From NCBI RefSeq assembly GCF_001467525.1, contig NZ_LNXS01000053.1, positions 15,045 through 79,044 on the forward strand: 64,000 nucleotides of DNA, written 5' to 3'. Below the pieces are notes generated by a model. The model was given only the letters and a program-made list of their open reading frames with translations, was not told the DNA's origin and made no database searches. Source of the DNA: Legionella anisa (GTDB taxonomy: Bacteria > Pseudomonadota > Gammaproteobacteria > Legionellales > Legionellaceae). The number at the start of each line of letters is the position of its first letter. Position 1 is the first letter of the stretch. Below are positions 7,498 through 16,957 of the stretch, one piece after another. Made by a program: the position numbers and the translations under genes.

Positions 7498-8224
7498 CTC
7501 AATTTATGATCAAGTTAAAAAAAACATTCTTCTTATAAGTTGTTTGTGCTCAGGAATTGTTTGTGCAAGCACAGCTCCTTCGGTCATCGCTTTTGAAGAA
7601 GGAGAGCAGTTTAATCTGACCTTATCGAGTATTAACTTTAATCGTGTGTTTGTTGAAGGGGAATCGATCACTAAATTAAGTTACCCAGAGCATGCTATTA
7701 CAGTAGATAAAAGTGAGATGGATAACCCTGAAAGCACGGATTCTTCGGTGTATATAAAGCCCAATTTTCAAGTTCCCATTACCCTGTTCCTAACTACAGA
7801 TAAAGGACATCACGTATCACTTACCCTGACACCTGATGAATCGGTTGGAAAAACCTTAAGGCTTGTGCCGCGCGCTCAAACAAAATTGAAATTTGTGAAA
7901 CTGGATACCCCTGATGCCAGTGAAGTAGATGAGGCAATCGCTGCCATGAAAGCAGGGGAGACCCCCAAAGAATTTAATGAGAAACGAATTACTCCACGTT
8001 CTTTTTACATTAAAAAAAACATTAAGGTAACTCTTGAAAAACAATATCAGGGGAAGCGTTTCACCGGCTTTATCTATCGGTTAGAAAATACATCAAATCA
8101 TGAGCTGGCGCTTACAACCGCCTTATTTGCCCATAAGGACGCAGAATCCCTGTCATTAAGTGATGAGGCGCTCCCACCTAAAAAAATCGCTTATTTATAT
8201 GGGTTATACAGCAATCAGGGATAA
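7490..8224 (+). CDS. traK: TraK, VirB9-like secretin-type channel protein
   Basis: Translation is placed at the ATG at 7490, seven bases after CAGGAG and overlapping the traE stop, giving 244 residues. A signal peptide ends near residue 25 (SGIVCA|STAP). The mature protein is rich in beta strands (FNLTLSSINFNRVFVEGE, ITLFLTTDKG, TGFIYRLEN) as in TraK/VirB9, which forms the outer-membrane core ring of the channel with TraV and TraB. F TraK has 242 residues. Confidence 0.9.
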   Translation: MTNSIYDQVKKNILLISCLCSGIVCASTAPSVIAFEEGEQFNLTLSSINFNRVFVEGESITKLSYPEHAITVDKSEMDNPESTDSSVYIKPNFQVPITLFLTTDKGHHVSLTLTPDESVGKTLRLVPRAQTKLKFVKLDTPDASEVDEAIAAMKAGETPKEFNEKRITPRSFYIKKNIKVTLEKQYQGKRFTGFIYRLENTSNHELALTTALFAHKDAESLSLSDEALPPKKIAYLYGLYSNQG

Positions 8225-8264
8225 ACCAGAAGCTGCTTAAAATGAGTTGGAAGGAGAGTAGGTA

Positions 8265-9731
8265 ATGTTTAAAAAAATAAAACAATGGTTGACGCTAAAA
8301 CCTCAAAACGCCAATAAACTGGCCAAAAAGGAACAATTGAAGCACGCAGCCATTTTATTACTGGTGGGTGGGGCATCCTATGGATTTTATTGTTACTCAT
8401 CAGCTGAGAAAAAAAAACCAGTCCACCAGGAAGAAGCTCCGTTCGAGAGTATTTTTGAAAGTACTTTTAATCAGGGCAGTGACGAAGCACTCCTTCTGCA
8501 ACAGCAGCAACAAATTGATTCTTTAAAAGAGTTAGTGGCAGAACATCATAAAAAACAGCAGGAAGCAGCACCTGTGAAAACAGAAAATTCGGAAACAAAA
8601 GCTTTGATCCAGGCCATGAAAGAACAGCTTTCACACCTTGAAGAAGAAAATAAAAAAATGAACGAACAATTACAGGTTGCACTGGTTTCTACCCGTCAGG
8701 CAAGCCTGGTCACCGTTAGGCCGCCAACTCGTGAAGAAATGGAAGCACAGCAAAAGAAAAAGCATCAGGCAGAGCGCGAACTGCTCGCAAAATCAGGACT
8801 GGAAACAGTGCAATTTAACAACCGGAAGAAAAAAAACAAGGAAGTGCGAACCTCTAAAAATTATGTTTGGGCGGGAACCTTTGTTGAAGGGGTGTTGCTG
8901 ACTGGGGTTTTAGGTGATGCAGGAATAAACGGCTCAAAAAACATGGGAACTGCTTTAATCCGCCTTACCAGCGGAGGAATCATGCCCAACAATCAGCGTT
9001 CTCATCTGGAAGACTGTGTCGCCCTGGTATCCACTTATGGTGATTTATCAGGAAGTTCCGTGGTGATGCATTTAGAAACACTGTCTTGCGCAGGAAACAA
9101 CATCAATTTTGAACAAAAGGCCTACGGCTCTGTATTTGATTTGGATGCCATGCAGGATTTACGCGGAACATCCATTCTAAAAACAAAGCCGCTCTTAACC
9201 TATTCGGCAGCGGCAGGCATGCTGGCAGGATTTGGTGATGGCTTAAAGAATTTAAATACCGCTCAAACAATCAATCCGGGGGCTGGCACCATTACGACCT
9301 ACGGGCAGGCATCAACCCTTGCTCAATCGGCTGCTGGTGGTGCGCTTAGTAATCCTGCCAATCGTATTTCAGACTATGTAATGCGCATTGCTGATATTTA
9401 TCATCCACTGGTTGTGGCACGTGCTGGTCGTCGTGTGTCCGTTTTATTTACTAAAGGCTTTTGGATAGACAAAGAACATCAGGTGTACGAGTCAGGACGC
9501 GCTATCAATGAAGGACATGCCCAAAACGAGTCTGGGGTTACAACCACTGTAAGCCGTGCCTATGAATTAAATACACACCCTGTGAATGGCGCTTCATTGA
9601 TGCAGTCCAATAATCAAGAGCCCATGGTTCAAACCGTTAATCCTGTTGAGAATCCCCTCTTAAATCAACCAGGACAACCCTCTACCCCATTATTTTCAAC
9701 CGTACAAAATGAGGAGCCACTTCATGACTAA
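8265..9731 (+). CDS. traB: TraB, VirB10-like core protein spanning the envelope
   Basis: The 488-residue product has one membrane helix near residues 28-46 (HAAILLLVGGASYGFYCY), a long charged coiled-coil from about 65 to 180, and a C-terminal TrbI/VirB10-type beta-barrel domain from about 200 (FVEGVLLTGVLGD, SKNMGTALIRLTSGG, VVMHLETLSCAG). TraB links inner-membrane energetics to the TraK/TraV outer-membrane ring; F TraB has 475 residues. It starts after GGAGAG and its last codons overlap traV. Confidence 0.9.
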   Translation: MFKKIKQWLTLKPQNANKLAKKEQLKHAAILLLVGGASYGFYCYSSAEKKKPVHQEEAPFESIFESTFNQGSDEALLLQQQQQIDSLKELVAEHHKKQQEAAPVKTENSETKALIQAMKEQLSHLEEENKKMNEQLQVALVSTRQASLVTVRPPTREEMEAQQKKKHQAERELLAKSGLETVQFNNRKKKNKEVRTSKNYVWAGTFVEGVLLTGVLGDAGINGSKNMGTALIRLTSGGIMPNNQRSHLEDCVALVSTYGDLSGSSVVMHLETLSCAGNNINFEQKAYGSVFDLDAMQDLRGTSILKTKPLLTYSAAAGMLAGFGDGLKNLNTAQTINPGAGTITTYGQASTLAQSAAGGALSNPANRISDYVMRIADIYHPLVVARAGRRVSVLFTKGFWIDKEHQVYESGRAINEGHAQNESGVTTTVSRAYELNTHPVNGASLMQSNNQEPMVQTVNPVENPLLNQPGQPSTPLFSTVQNEEPLHD

Positions 9732-9951
9732 ACCTCTATTTTTATTGAGTACCCTTTTCTTAGTGTCGCAGTTATGTGCCTGCTCGAAATCCATCCTCGA
9801 CAATCAGGATGCAAGATGTCCTTTTTCTGACAGGGGTGGTTGTCAAAGTATGGAAATGGTGAATCGTATGGTGCAGGAAAAACGCTATACACCCGATGGT
9901 CAATTCGTGCAGCAGGCAAGAATTCAAGATCTGTATTCAGATTATAAATAG
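9724..9951 (+). CDS. traV: TraV-like lipoprotein, short form
   Basis: A 75-residue lipoprotein is predicted from the ATG at 9724, overlapping the traB stop. The signal peptide ends in a lipobox QLCAC (Cys20), and the mature part is short and polar (PFSDRGGCQSMEMVNRMV). The position between traB and traC is that of traV, the VirB7-like outer-membrane lipoprotein of the core complex. F TraV has 171 residues, so this one keeps little more than the lipid anchor and a TraK-contact peptide. Identity rests mainly on position. Confidence 0.75.
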   Translation: MTKPLFLLSTLFLVSQLCACSKSILDNQDARCPFSDRGGCQSMEMVNRMVQEKRYTPDGQFVQQARIQDLYSDYK

Positions 9952-9979
9952 GCGCTGGCACGAATACAGGAGAGAAGCA

Positions 9980-12529
9980 ATGCTTACAAACGCTATAGAA
10001 TGGGTTCAAGATACTTATCAGTTGCTAAAGGAGACCTGGAATGACAAAGGGCTAGCCGATAACGGAGCCGCTTTTGACCTCAAGGCGCATCAATATCCTT
10101 CTTTTACTGAGGAGCTATTACCTTATCAATATTTTGATGAGGAATCGAAGCTGTTTTTTAATGAACACAATGCGGGTTTAATTTATCGCATTGTCCCTTT
10201 AACGGGTGCGAATGAACACATAGCAGAGCAGCTGGATGCGCTGCTTCAATCTAAAGTGTCTCATGAGTTCACCTTGCAGTTGATTTGCGTCAAACACAAT
10301 CAGGTAGGGAAAGATATTGAGGCATTTACTTCGCAGTTCACAAAAAGCGAATTTGAAAATTTAAGCCTGTTAGGAGAGAACCTTAAGGCATTTTATCAAA
10401 AAGCCGCCATACACGGTTTTAAAACCAACACGATGCTTGCACCTCGATTAACGCATACGGATTGCTATATCGTCATTGATAAAATCAAAAAAGAATCTGA
10501 GAACGATTTAAAAGCCTGTTTTGGCCAGTTTCGCGTTTCATTTGAAGCATCCTTAAGTGCTGCAAAAATTGGATTTAAGCAAGCAGATGCGACTGATTTT
10601 TTGCATTTGCTTCAGTTTTATCTGGATAATTGCCCTGATGCAATTACCCCACGCCCTGTTATATACGACAAAACCAAATTACTTAAAGAGCAGGCACTGT
10701 CTCATGACTTTGATATTGAAATTAAAAACAATGAAGTAGTAATTCAAGGGGCTAATGAAACTGGACATGCTTATGAAACAGCTGTATCTGTTCTGACCAT
10801 TGATCGCCTCCCTCGTCAGTATTGTTTATGGGAGAACATCAATAATACCAGCAACATTTTTCATCCTGATAAAAGAATATCCTGTAATCACATCATCTCG
10901 GTCATCTATCTGGTTGAAGAGCAGGGACGTGCTCAGGGTAGAGCGAACCGCAAGACCCGTGATTTGGATAAAAAATCTAAAAGTGATTATGCCTTGAATG
11001 TAGCGGGAACTGAGGAGCAGGCAAGAGTATGGCGTACTTTTCGAGATGATTTATCCTCACAGAAGACTCGTTCTGTAAAGATGCTTTATAACGTGGTTCT
11101 TTTTTCAAGACCTCATGAAAAAGAGCGTGATGTGGAGGCTGCTCGCACGGTATTTGCGTTCAATGACATTAAATTGGCATTGTGTAAACGTATGCAATGT
11201 CCGTATTTTTTAGTCTCGATGCCGTTTTTTTTCACAGGAAATCTGGCTAAGGATTTTTCTCTTCCAACCATGATGTGGCCAATTTCTTCATGGAATGCAA
11301 CCCAATACATGCCAATTCTTTCTGACTGGCGCGGGGTGGGCAAGGGTATTTTGTTGCCCACCATGCGCGATCAGTTTGCCTGCATCGATCCTTTCTCGGG
11401 TGCATTTGGCAGCAATTACAATATGGCTGTAACCGGAACATCGGGCGGTGGTAAAAGTTTTTTCATTCAGATGCTGATGCTCAATATTTTATTTAATGGC
11501 GGGGATATTTTTATTATTGATGTAGGTGGAAGCTACAGAAAACTGTGTGAGGCGCTTGGTGGGACTTATCTTGAATACAGCAATTTGGCGATGAATCCCT
11601 TTACCCATGTTACGGACATTTTACGAGAGATTGATGACATTATTGCCTTGTTTGAATTATTAACTTGCCCGACCAGCGGTGCTACAGATGACGACAGAGG
11701 CACTTTAAGAGAAGCCATTTTAACCGCTTTTGGAACAACTCAGAATCAAACGCGCATTGATGAGGTTGCAGGAGTCTTATTGTCATTGTACGAGCACGAC
11801 CGCGAAACCTATCCTACAGCGCGCATTTTGTCTAAAAACCTTCAGCGTTACTGTTCTGCCTCAGAGCATGGAAAGGCGTTTAATGAACCATCCCAGTTAT
11901 CGCCTGATGCCCGCATAATTGTAGTTGATTTGAAGGAAATTGAAGACAATCAAAGCATTCGCGCACCGGTTCTCCTGTCCGTTATTTCTCAGTTTCAAAG
12001 ACGTATGTTCAACTCGGACAGGAACAAACAAAAGATGTGCATCATTGATGAAGCCTGGTCTTTTTTTACAGGGGATTTAATTGCAGTGAACTTTATTACC
12101 AAAGGCTTTCGTACTGGTCGGCGGCATAAAGCATCATTTGTCACGATTACTCAGGGGATTGAGGATTATTTTGAATTTTCAGAAGCTCGTGCCGCATGGG
12201 AGAACTCCGCTTTAAAGCTTGTTTTTTTACAAGAAGAATCACCGCTTTTAGAGCATCAAAAAAAGCATGAGACTTTTTCGGACTACGAGATGACTATTCT
12301 GAAATCATTCCCAATAGCGAAAGAAGCTGGTTTTTCGCAAGTTTTGTTGCGCGCCAACGGTATTTCCTCCTTTCATCGCTTGTTCGTTGATCCATTTACT
12401 CGCGTGCTTTTATCTTCTGATGGAGATGATTATCAGGCGGTCATTAATTATGTGGCACAAGGGATTGCATTTCTTGATGCGGTATCGCATGTCGCAGAAC
12501 TGCATTATGGGAGGGGTTATGCCATTTAA
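9980..12529 (+). CDS. traC: TraC, VirB4-family assembly ATPase
   Basis: The ATG at 9980 follows AGGAGAG and gives 849 residues, against 875 for F TraC. The N-terminal half is the TraC/VirB4 structural domain. The C-terminal half is a RecA-like ATPase with Walker A GTSGGGKS near residue 484 and Walker B MCIIDEAW near 685. TraC is a peripheral inner-membrane hexamer that powers pilus assembly. The 3' end overlaps trbI by 11 bases. All key motifs look intact. Confidence 0.95.
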   Translation: MLTNAIEWVQDTYQLLKETWNDKGLADNGAAFDLKAHQYPSFTEELLPYQYFDEESKLFFNEHNAGLIYRIVPLTGANEHIAEQLDALLQSKVSHEFTLQLICVKHNQVGKDIEAFTSQFTKSEFENLSLLGENLKAFYQKAAIHGFKTNTMLAPRLTHTDCYIVIDKIKKESENDLKACFGQFRVSFEASLSAAKIGFKQADATDFLHLLQFYLDNCPDAITPRPVIYDKTKLLKEQALSHDFDIEIKNNEVVIQGANETGHAYETAVSVLTIDRLPRQYCLWENINNTSNIFHPDKRISCNHIISVIYLVEEQGRAQGRANRKTRDLDKKSKSDYALNVAGTEEQARVWRTFRDDLSSQKTRSVKMLYNVVLFSRPHEKERDVEAARTVFAFNDIKLALCKRMQCPYFLVSMPFFFTGNLAKDFSLPTMMWPISSWNATQYMPILSDWRGVGKGILLPTMRDQFACIDPFSGAFGSNYNMAVTGTSGGGKSFFIQMLMLNILFNGGDIFIIDVGGSYRKLCEALGGTYLEYSNLAMNPFTHVTDILREIDDIIALFELLTCPTSGATDDDRGTLREAILTAFGTTQNQTRIDEVAGVLLSLYEHDRETYPTARILSKNLQRYCSASEHGKAFNEPSQLSPDARIIVVDLKEIEDNQSIRAPVLLSVISQFQRRMFNSDRNKQKMCIIDEAWSFFTGDLIAVNFITKGFRTGRRHKASFVTITQGIEDYFEFSEARAAWENSALKLVFLQEESPLLEHQKKHETFSDYEMTILKSFPIAKEAGFSQVLLRANGISSFHRLFVDPFTRVLLSSDGDDYQAVINYVAQGIAFLDAVSHVAELHYGRGYAI

Positions 12530-12884
12530 TCGCTTAAACACCACATATTGGGTCATTGCAGGAGTTTGTGGGTTCATTGGAGTCCTGGCGGGTATGTTTA
12601 TGATGTGGCCTAAGCCGTTACCTCTTTTGGTGGTTGATATGAATCGTGCCATAGAGGCACCTTCGGTGCTGCTTGCCCGTTCTAAACTGACTCATGAAGA
12701 ACAATTAAACATTATGGATCGCTTTTCACGAGCCCTTCCAGAAGTCATCAAGGACTATGGAAGGTCTCACCGGGTAACCTTAGTCAGTGCACCTGTATTG
12801 ACTGGTTACAAACCCTCCCAAGTGGATGTAACAGACGAGCTCATTGCTTTGACCATAGCAAGGATAAAGCATGAAGCGCACTAA
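12519..12884 (+). CDS. trbI: TrbI-like inner-membrane protein
   Basis: This 121-residue protein starts at the ATG at 12519 after GAGGGG, inside the end of traC. It has one N-terminal membrane helix (YWVIAGVCGFIGVLAGMFM), then a periplasmic part with MNRAIEAPSVLLA, a motif shared by F-type TrbI proteins. F TrbI (128 residues) affects pilus extension and retraction. The order traC-trbI-traW is as in F. The end overlaps traW by 14 bases. Confidence 0.85.
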   Translation: MPFNRLNTTYWVIAGVCGFIGVLAGMFMMWPKPLPLLVVDMNRAIEAPSVLLARSKLTHEEQLNIMDRFSRALPEVIKDYGRSHRVTLVSAPVLTGYKPSQVDVTDELIALTIARIKHEAH

Positions 12885-13506
12885 CAAACGGTTTTTAGCC
12901 CTGATTCTTGGTCTGGCCTTCTTATTAGAGCCTGTAAGTCATGCAAAAAATATTGGTCAGTATGGCCAGACATTCCCTGTTAGAGAAGAGGATATAAGAA
13001 AAGTCATTATGAACAAACTCAATGCATTACAGCAAAGTGGTGATTTAGAGCATGTTCAGCGTGATTTAGAGCAGAAAGCAGCGCGTCAGGCGATGAGACC
13101 ACACCCTTTGGCATTGAGCACGACTCGCACGCCTAAGACGTTTCGCATCTCACCGGCAGTGACTGTATCTCATGATATCTGGACTCCTGATGGGTATTTA
13201 ATTGCAAAAGCAGGAACGCGGATAAACCCATTTGAGCGCGTTCACTTCCTCAAAACCCTGATTTTCTTTAATGCGGATGATGCAAGACAGGTTGCCTGGG
13301 TTAAGAACCATTACACCGATTTTAAGCACGTTAAGTTCATTTTAACCGGTGGTGATGTTCGAGTTGCTGCAGAGCTTTTTGGTCGAATTTATTTTGATGT
13401 GAACGGCATCATTTCATCTCGGCTGCAGCTTCAACACGTTCCAAGCATAGTCAGTCAGGTAGGTCTTGATTGGCAAATTAAAGAAATTGGAGTGAATGAT
13501 GAATAA
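12871..13506 (+). CDS. traW: TraW periplasmic pilus assembly protein
   Basis: The 211-residue protein has a signal peptide (cleavage near SHA|KNIG, residue 25) directly followed by GQYGQTFPVREEDI, a stretch typical of TraW. The C-terminal half (GTRINPFERVHFLKTLIFFN, split near residue 115, and FILTGGDV) also matches the family. TraW works with TraU and TrbC in the periplasm during pilus assembly and mating-pair stabilisation. F TraW has 210 residues. Confidence 0.95.
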   Translation: MKRTNKRFLALILGLAFLLEPVSHAKNIGQYGQTFPVREEDIRKVIMNKLNALQQSGDLEHVQRDLEQKAARQAMRPHPLALSTTRTPKTFRISPAVTVSHDIWTPDGYLIAKAGTRINPFERVHFLKTLIFFNADDARQVAWVKNHYTDFKHVKFILTGGDVRVAAELFGRIYFDVNGIISSRLQLQHVPSIVSQVGLDWQIKEIGVNDE

Positions 13507-14476
13507 ACGACTTTTCTGTTCAATTGCTGCAGGCTTATTCTTCATCTGTTCATTGCACGCATCGCAGTGTAAAGGGCATTTTGTCAATCCTATTACCGAC
13601 ATTTGCTGGGATTGTTTGTTCCCTTTAACCATTGGTTCCTCCGAAGTAGTAAAAAGCCAGTATCCTGATACTAAAAATCCTGGGAACCCTATCTGTTCCT
13701 GCCCAAACAAATTACAACTTTTAGGAGTTACTATAGGTTATTGGGAACCCTTTGCGTTAGTCGATGTGACACGAAAGCCATATTGCATGGTGAATCTTGG
13801 GGTGCAACTACATATTAAAGACCAGGGTCTTGGTGGTTCACAAATGCCCGATACGGATGGGCGAGGCGCATTTTATTACGTGCATTGGTACAAATACCCT
13901 CTGATGTATTGGCTGCAGGTACTTACATCCATCGGCTGTATGGAGACAGAAGATTTTGATGTGATGTATTTGAGTGAACTTGATCCAACATGGAATGACT
14001 CTGAGTTTGCTTTTGTTCTTAATCCAGAGGCCACCTTATTTACCACATCGCCAGTACGGGCGTCTTGTGCAGCAGATGCAACCAAAGCATTGGCAGGAAC
14101 GGCCATGGATTCTCTATTCTGGTGCCAGGGCGCTCAAGGATCTACCTATCCGCTCAATGGTTTTGTGGCAAATCAGGCAAGTCCCATCAGTGCCGCAACG
14201 CTCCTGGCAGAACGCACCGACTTTAAGCTTCATCGCCTTGGAGCAATTAAAGATTCGGTCGGTAAAGATTGGCCTGCACTTTGTCGCACCTATCACTCTT
14301 CCATTTTGCCTAAAAGCCGGTATCGCTACCAGTTAGTCAATACATTACCTGATGCGAAACGCTGCCAGCCCTTTGGCCGTTCAGTCATTACCTGGGAGGC
14401 CGGACATACCTACCCTGGAGATGGGGATAATTTTGGCTTCATGATTTGGCGCAAGAGAAATTGTTGTTTTTTATAA
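13499..14476 (+). CDS. traU: TraU periplasmic mating channel protein
   Basis: Two ATGs stand at 13496 and 13499; the second is better spaced from GGAG at 13489-13492 and gives 325 residues. The signal peptide ends near SLHA|SQCKG. The mature protein is cysteine-rich and starts with KGHFVNPITDICWDCLFPL, the family hallmark. TraU is needed for DNA transfer more than for pilus growth and depends on disulfide formation, consistent with the thioredoxin-like gene downstream. F TraU has 330 residues. Confidence 0.95.
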   Translation: MNKRLFCSIAAGLFFICSLHASQCKGHFVNPITDICWDCLFPLTIGSSEVVKSQYPDTKNPGNPICSCPNKLQLLGVTIGYWEPFALVDVTRKPYCMVNLGVQLHIKDQGLGGSQMPDTDGRGAFYYVHWYKYPLMYWLQVLTSIGCMETEDFDVMYLSELDPTWNDSEFAFVLNPEATLFTTSPVRASCAADATKALAGTAMDSLFWCQGAQGSTYPLNGFVANQASPISAATLLAERTDFKLHRLGAIKDSVGKDWPALCRTYHSSILPKSRYRYQLVNTLPDAKRCQPFGRSVITWEAGHTYPGDGDNFGFMIWRKRNCCFL

Positions 14477-14487
14477 GGAGGCCTTTA

Positions 14488-15153
14488 ATGGCGCACTACA
14501 TTAAAATCATTATCCTGTTTCTGACCGGGATTGGCGGATGTTTTGCAAACACTAATGATGAATTAAGGCAGTATCAAGAGGAGGGGGCTCACCAAGTATC
14601 AACCATTTCGAGTAAGACAATCGAAATGCTAAATCGTACGTCCTCACGGAATCAATCAGAGCACCAATCATTGATTGATACACTCATGCAACGCAGCGCG
14701 GACGGTTTACAAAGCAATCAAAAACCGCAGAGAGTAGAAGGTGCCATTTTATTTGTATCCTTTTCCATGCCCGACTCACTTCTATTTGCATTGAGCGATG
14801 AAGCAGCACGGTTTCATATTCCCGTGGTCATTAATGGCTTAGTGGATGGTGATTTTAAACAAACCATAGAAACATTTAAACGCCTTAATAGCGAAGCTCA
14901 AAAGCAGCATTTAAACTTTAAGGGAATTTCTATTGATCCGGTCTGGTTTAGTCAATTCCACATTACAACGGTTCCAGCGCTTGTAGTCACAGAGCCCTCC
15001 AAGTCTTGCGGTTCAGGGCAGTTCTGTGCCAATCAACCCTTTGATGTAGTCTATGGCAATGCAAGCATAAAAAAAGGACTGGAGCTCATCGCCCAGAAAG
15101 GAGATGCAGGAGCCACATTAGCGGCCACCATATTGGAGAAAGGCCATGTTTAG
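14488..15153 (+). CDS. trbC: TrbC periplasmic pilus assembly protein
   Basis: Translation from the ATG at 14488 (after AAGGAGG) gives 221 residues with a signal peptide ending near GCFA|NTND. Residues 85-190 contain ILFVSFSMPDSLL and FHITTVPALVV, a thioredoxin-like fold region typical of F-type TrbC. F TrbC has 212 residues and interacts with TraW. A CGSGQFC segment near the C-terminus may form a disulfide. The 3' end overlaps traN. Confidence 0.9.
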   Translation: MAHYIKIIILFLTGIGGCFANTNDELRQYQEEGAHQVSTISSKTIEMLNRTSSRNQSEHQSLIDTLMQRSADGLQSNQKPQRVEGAILFVSFSMPDSLLFALSDEAARFHIPVVINGLVDGDFKQTIETFKRLNSEAQKQHLNFKGISIDPVWFSQFHITTVPALVVTEPSKSCGSGQFCANQPFDVVYGNASIKKGLELIAQKGDAGATLAATILEKGHV

Positions 15154-16957
15154 ATGCATGTTGGCCATCGTCTGTATTTTTGGATTTGGCACGTTCTCAG
15201 CTGCCAATACAACAGCGCAGGACTTTCAGAAATTAAAAGAATACGCAAAATCTTTGGGGAATCAGCCACTGAGCGCCATGAATGAATTTAAGCCCCAGAA
15301 TACCTTCAAAGACTATACGGAAAATCCCTCGCAATCGCTTCATTATCAGGGGGTTGAAACTGAAAAAACGGATTTAAGTACCTTGGCTGCGAATGCCTTA
15401 AAAAATGATGCCGGTGGACATACTGTGACCGAGCATTTTGGTCAGCGCCAGTTTGAAATCAATACTAAAAATGAAGCGATTAAAAACGCCAAATTAATTG
15501 AAGAAGAAAGTTATGCGATTACCCATGGACAATCTAATGAGCGGATTAAATGCGATGAAAAGCCACAGGCTTGTGAGATTAAGTCGCATGAGGAAATCTG
15601 TCATACATCAAGGCAATTACCAGAACAACAGTGTTTAAAAAAACGCAAAGTAACCGTGAACACAGAACGATGGAGTCAAAGAGCTGACTTTGAGGTATGG
15701 GTTCATAAAAAATGGACTGGACTCATAGCGGTTAATCTTATAACGGGTGCGATGACCAATAGCGCAGGAGGACATTTAACCAATCCTGTTAAATTAAATC
15801 ATCCCTGCGAGGAGATGAAAGCCACAGTACACTCCATTCTAAATAATGGTGGTTCTGCTCATTGGGTGCGTGTTGTGGGACTTCCAACCTGCCAGAATGG
15901 AGGAGTAATCACCCTGTATATTTCAGATAAGTTCAGTCGCTATTACCCAATTCAAGTGGCATTGACGATTAATGCTCATTCTAAATCCTATGTGGAAGAA
16001 GAGCACTGGGATAATGAATGCGCTGCTCTTGAGACAAACAACCTATGTCAAAAAACACAAGAGCAGTGTACTGATTCCAATCCAACCCGTGTCATTAATG
16101 GCCTGCCCGTCACCCGCGATTGCTGGGAGCTTAATGCACGATATCAATGCGCATCCGCTGCAGCTGATGAATGTAAAACGCAACGTGAAAAAGGATGCTT
16201 ACAGGCAAGCTCGCGCTGTACATTAATGAACAATAATGCCTGTTCACTCTATGAGCAGGTATATCGTTGCGATGAGACAGTCTGCCCACAGCCTGTGGCT
16301 TGTGTGCGTGATCTCTTTTGTGCCGATGGAGACTGCACGGAACATGCTGCGACTCAGAATGATGGTTTTGGAGAGGCCATGGCACCCATGGCCGTTGCAG
16401 GAGCTGCTGGCGCTGAGTTTGGTAAAACGCAGGCCACCTTATTTTCAGGCCATCCCGTTCAGTGCAAAATCTGGGTTTGGGACATTATTGATTGTTGTTC
16501 GAATGAAGGCTGGGCTGACAAACTCCATATCGATTTGTGTCGTGAAGAAGATAAGGCTTTAGGCAAAGCCAAACTCAATTATCTGGCTCATTACGTAGGC
16601 GAATTCTGCAGTCAGAAAGATCCCATTTTTGGCACCTGTCTGGAGCACAAACGCACCTATTGTGTCTTTGACAGCAAAATGGCGCGCATTATCCAGGCCG
16701 AAGGACGTTTAAGACAATTAAATCCCAATGCTTTAGGAGATGCGGAGCATACACGCTGCGCGGGGCTCAGTGTGAATGAATTACAAAGCCTTGACATGGG
16801 GCGCATCGATTTTTTAAACCCTGTCTATCCATTTCCCCAAGGACAACCAACAAAAGAAGCAGGAATTGTAGGCGATGTCGTTTTAAATAGCCCCGACGCT
16901 TCAAAAGCAATGGATGAAATCAAACGGCGAGTCCAGAAAAAGGCAGAACAAAAATGA
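15146..16957 (+). CDS. traN: TraN outer-membrane mating-pair stabilisation protein
   Basis: The 603-residue protein has a signal peptide (about residues 1-19) and a very high cysteine content, with clusters such as IKCDEKPQACEIKSHEEIC and CAALETNNLCQKTQEQC. TraN is the donor outer-membrane adhesin that contacts recipient outer-membrane proteins and stabilises mating pairs; its many disulfides fit with the TrbB- and TraF-like partners here. The length equals that of F TraN (602). Its variable receptor-contact region cannot be assigned to a recipient protein from sequence alone. Confidence 0.9.
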   Translation: MFRCMLAIVCIFGFGTFSAANTTAQDFQKLKEYAKSLGNQPLSAMNEFKPQNTFKDYTENPSQSLHYQGVETEKTDLSTLAANALKNDAGGHTVTEHFGQRQFEINTKNEAIKNAKLIEEESYAITHGQSNERIKCDEKPQACEIKSHEEICHTSRQLPEQQCLKKRKVTVNTERWSQRADFEVWVHKKWTGLIAVNLITGAMTNSAGGHLTNPVKLNHPCEEMKATVHSILNNGGSAHWVRVVGLPTCQNGGVITLYISDKFSRYYPIQVALTINAHSKSYVEEEHWDNECAALETNNLCQKTQEQCTDSNPTRVINGLPVTRDCWELNARYQCASAAADECKTQREKGCLQASSRCTLMNNNACSLYEQVYRCDETVCPQPVACVRDLFCADGDCTEHAATQNDGFGEAMAPMAVAGAAGAEFGKTQATLFSGHPVQCKIWVWDIIDCCSNEGWADKLHIDLCREEDKALGKAKLNYLAHYVGEFCSQKDPIFGTCLEHKRTYCVFDSKMARIIQAEGRLRQLNPNALGDAEHTRCAGLSVNELQSLDMGRIDFLNPVYPFPQGQPTKEAGIVGDVVLNSPDASKAMDEIKRRVQKKAEQK

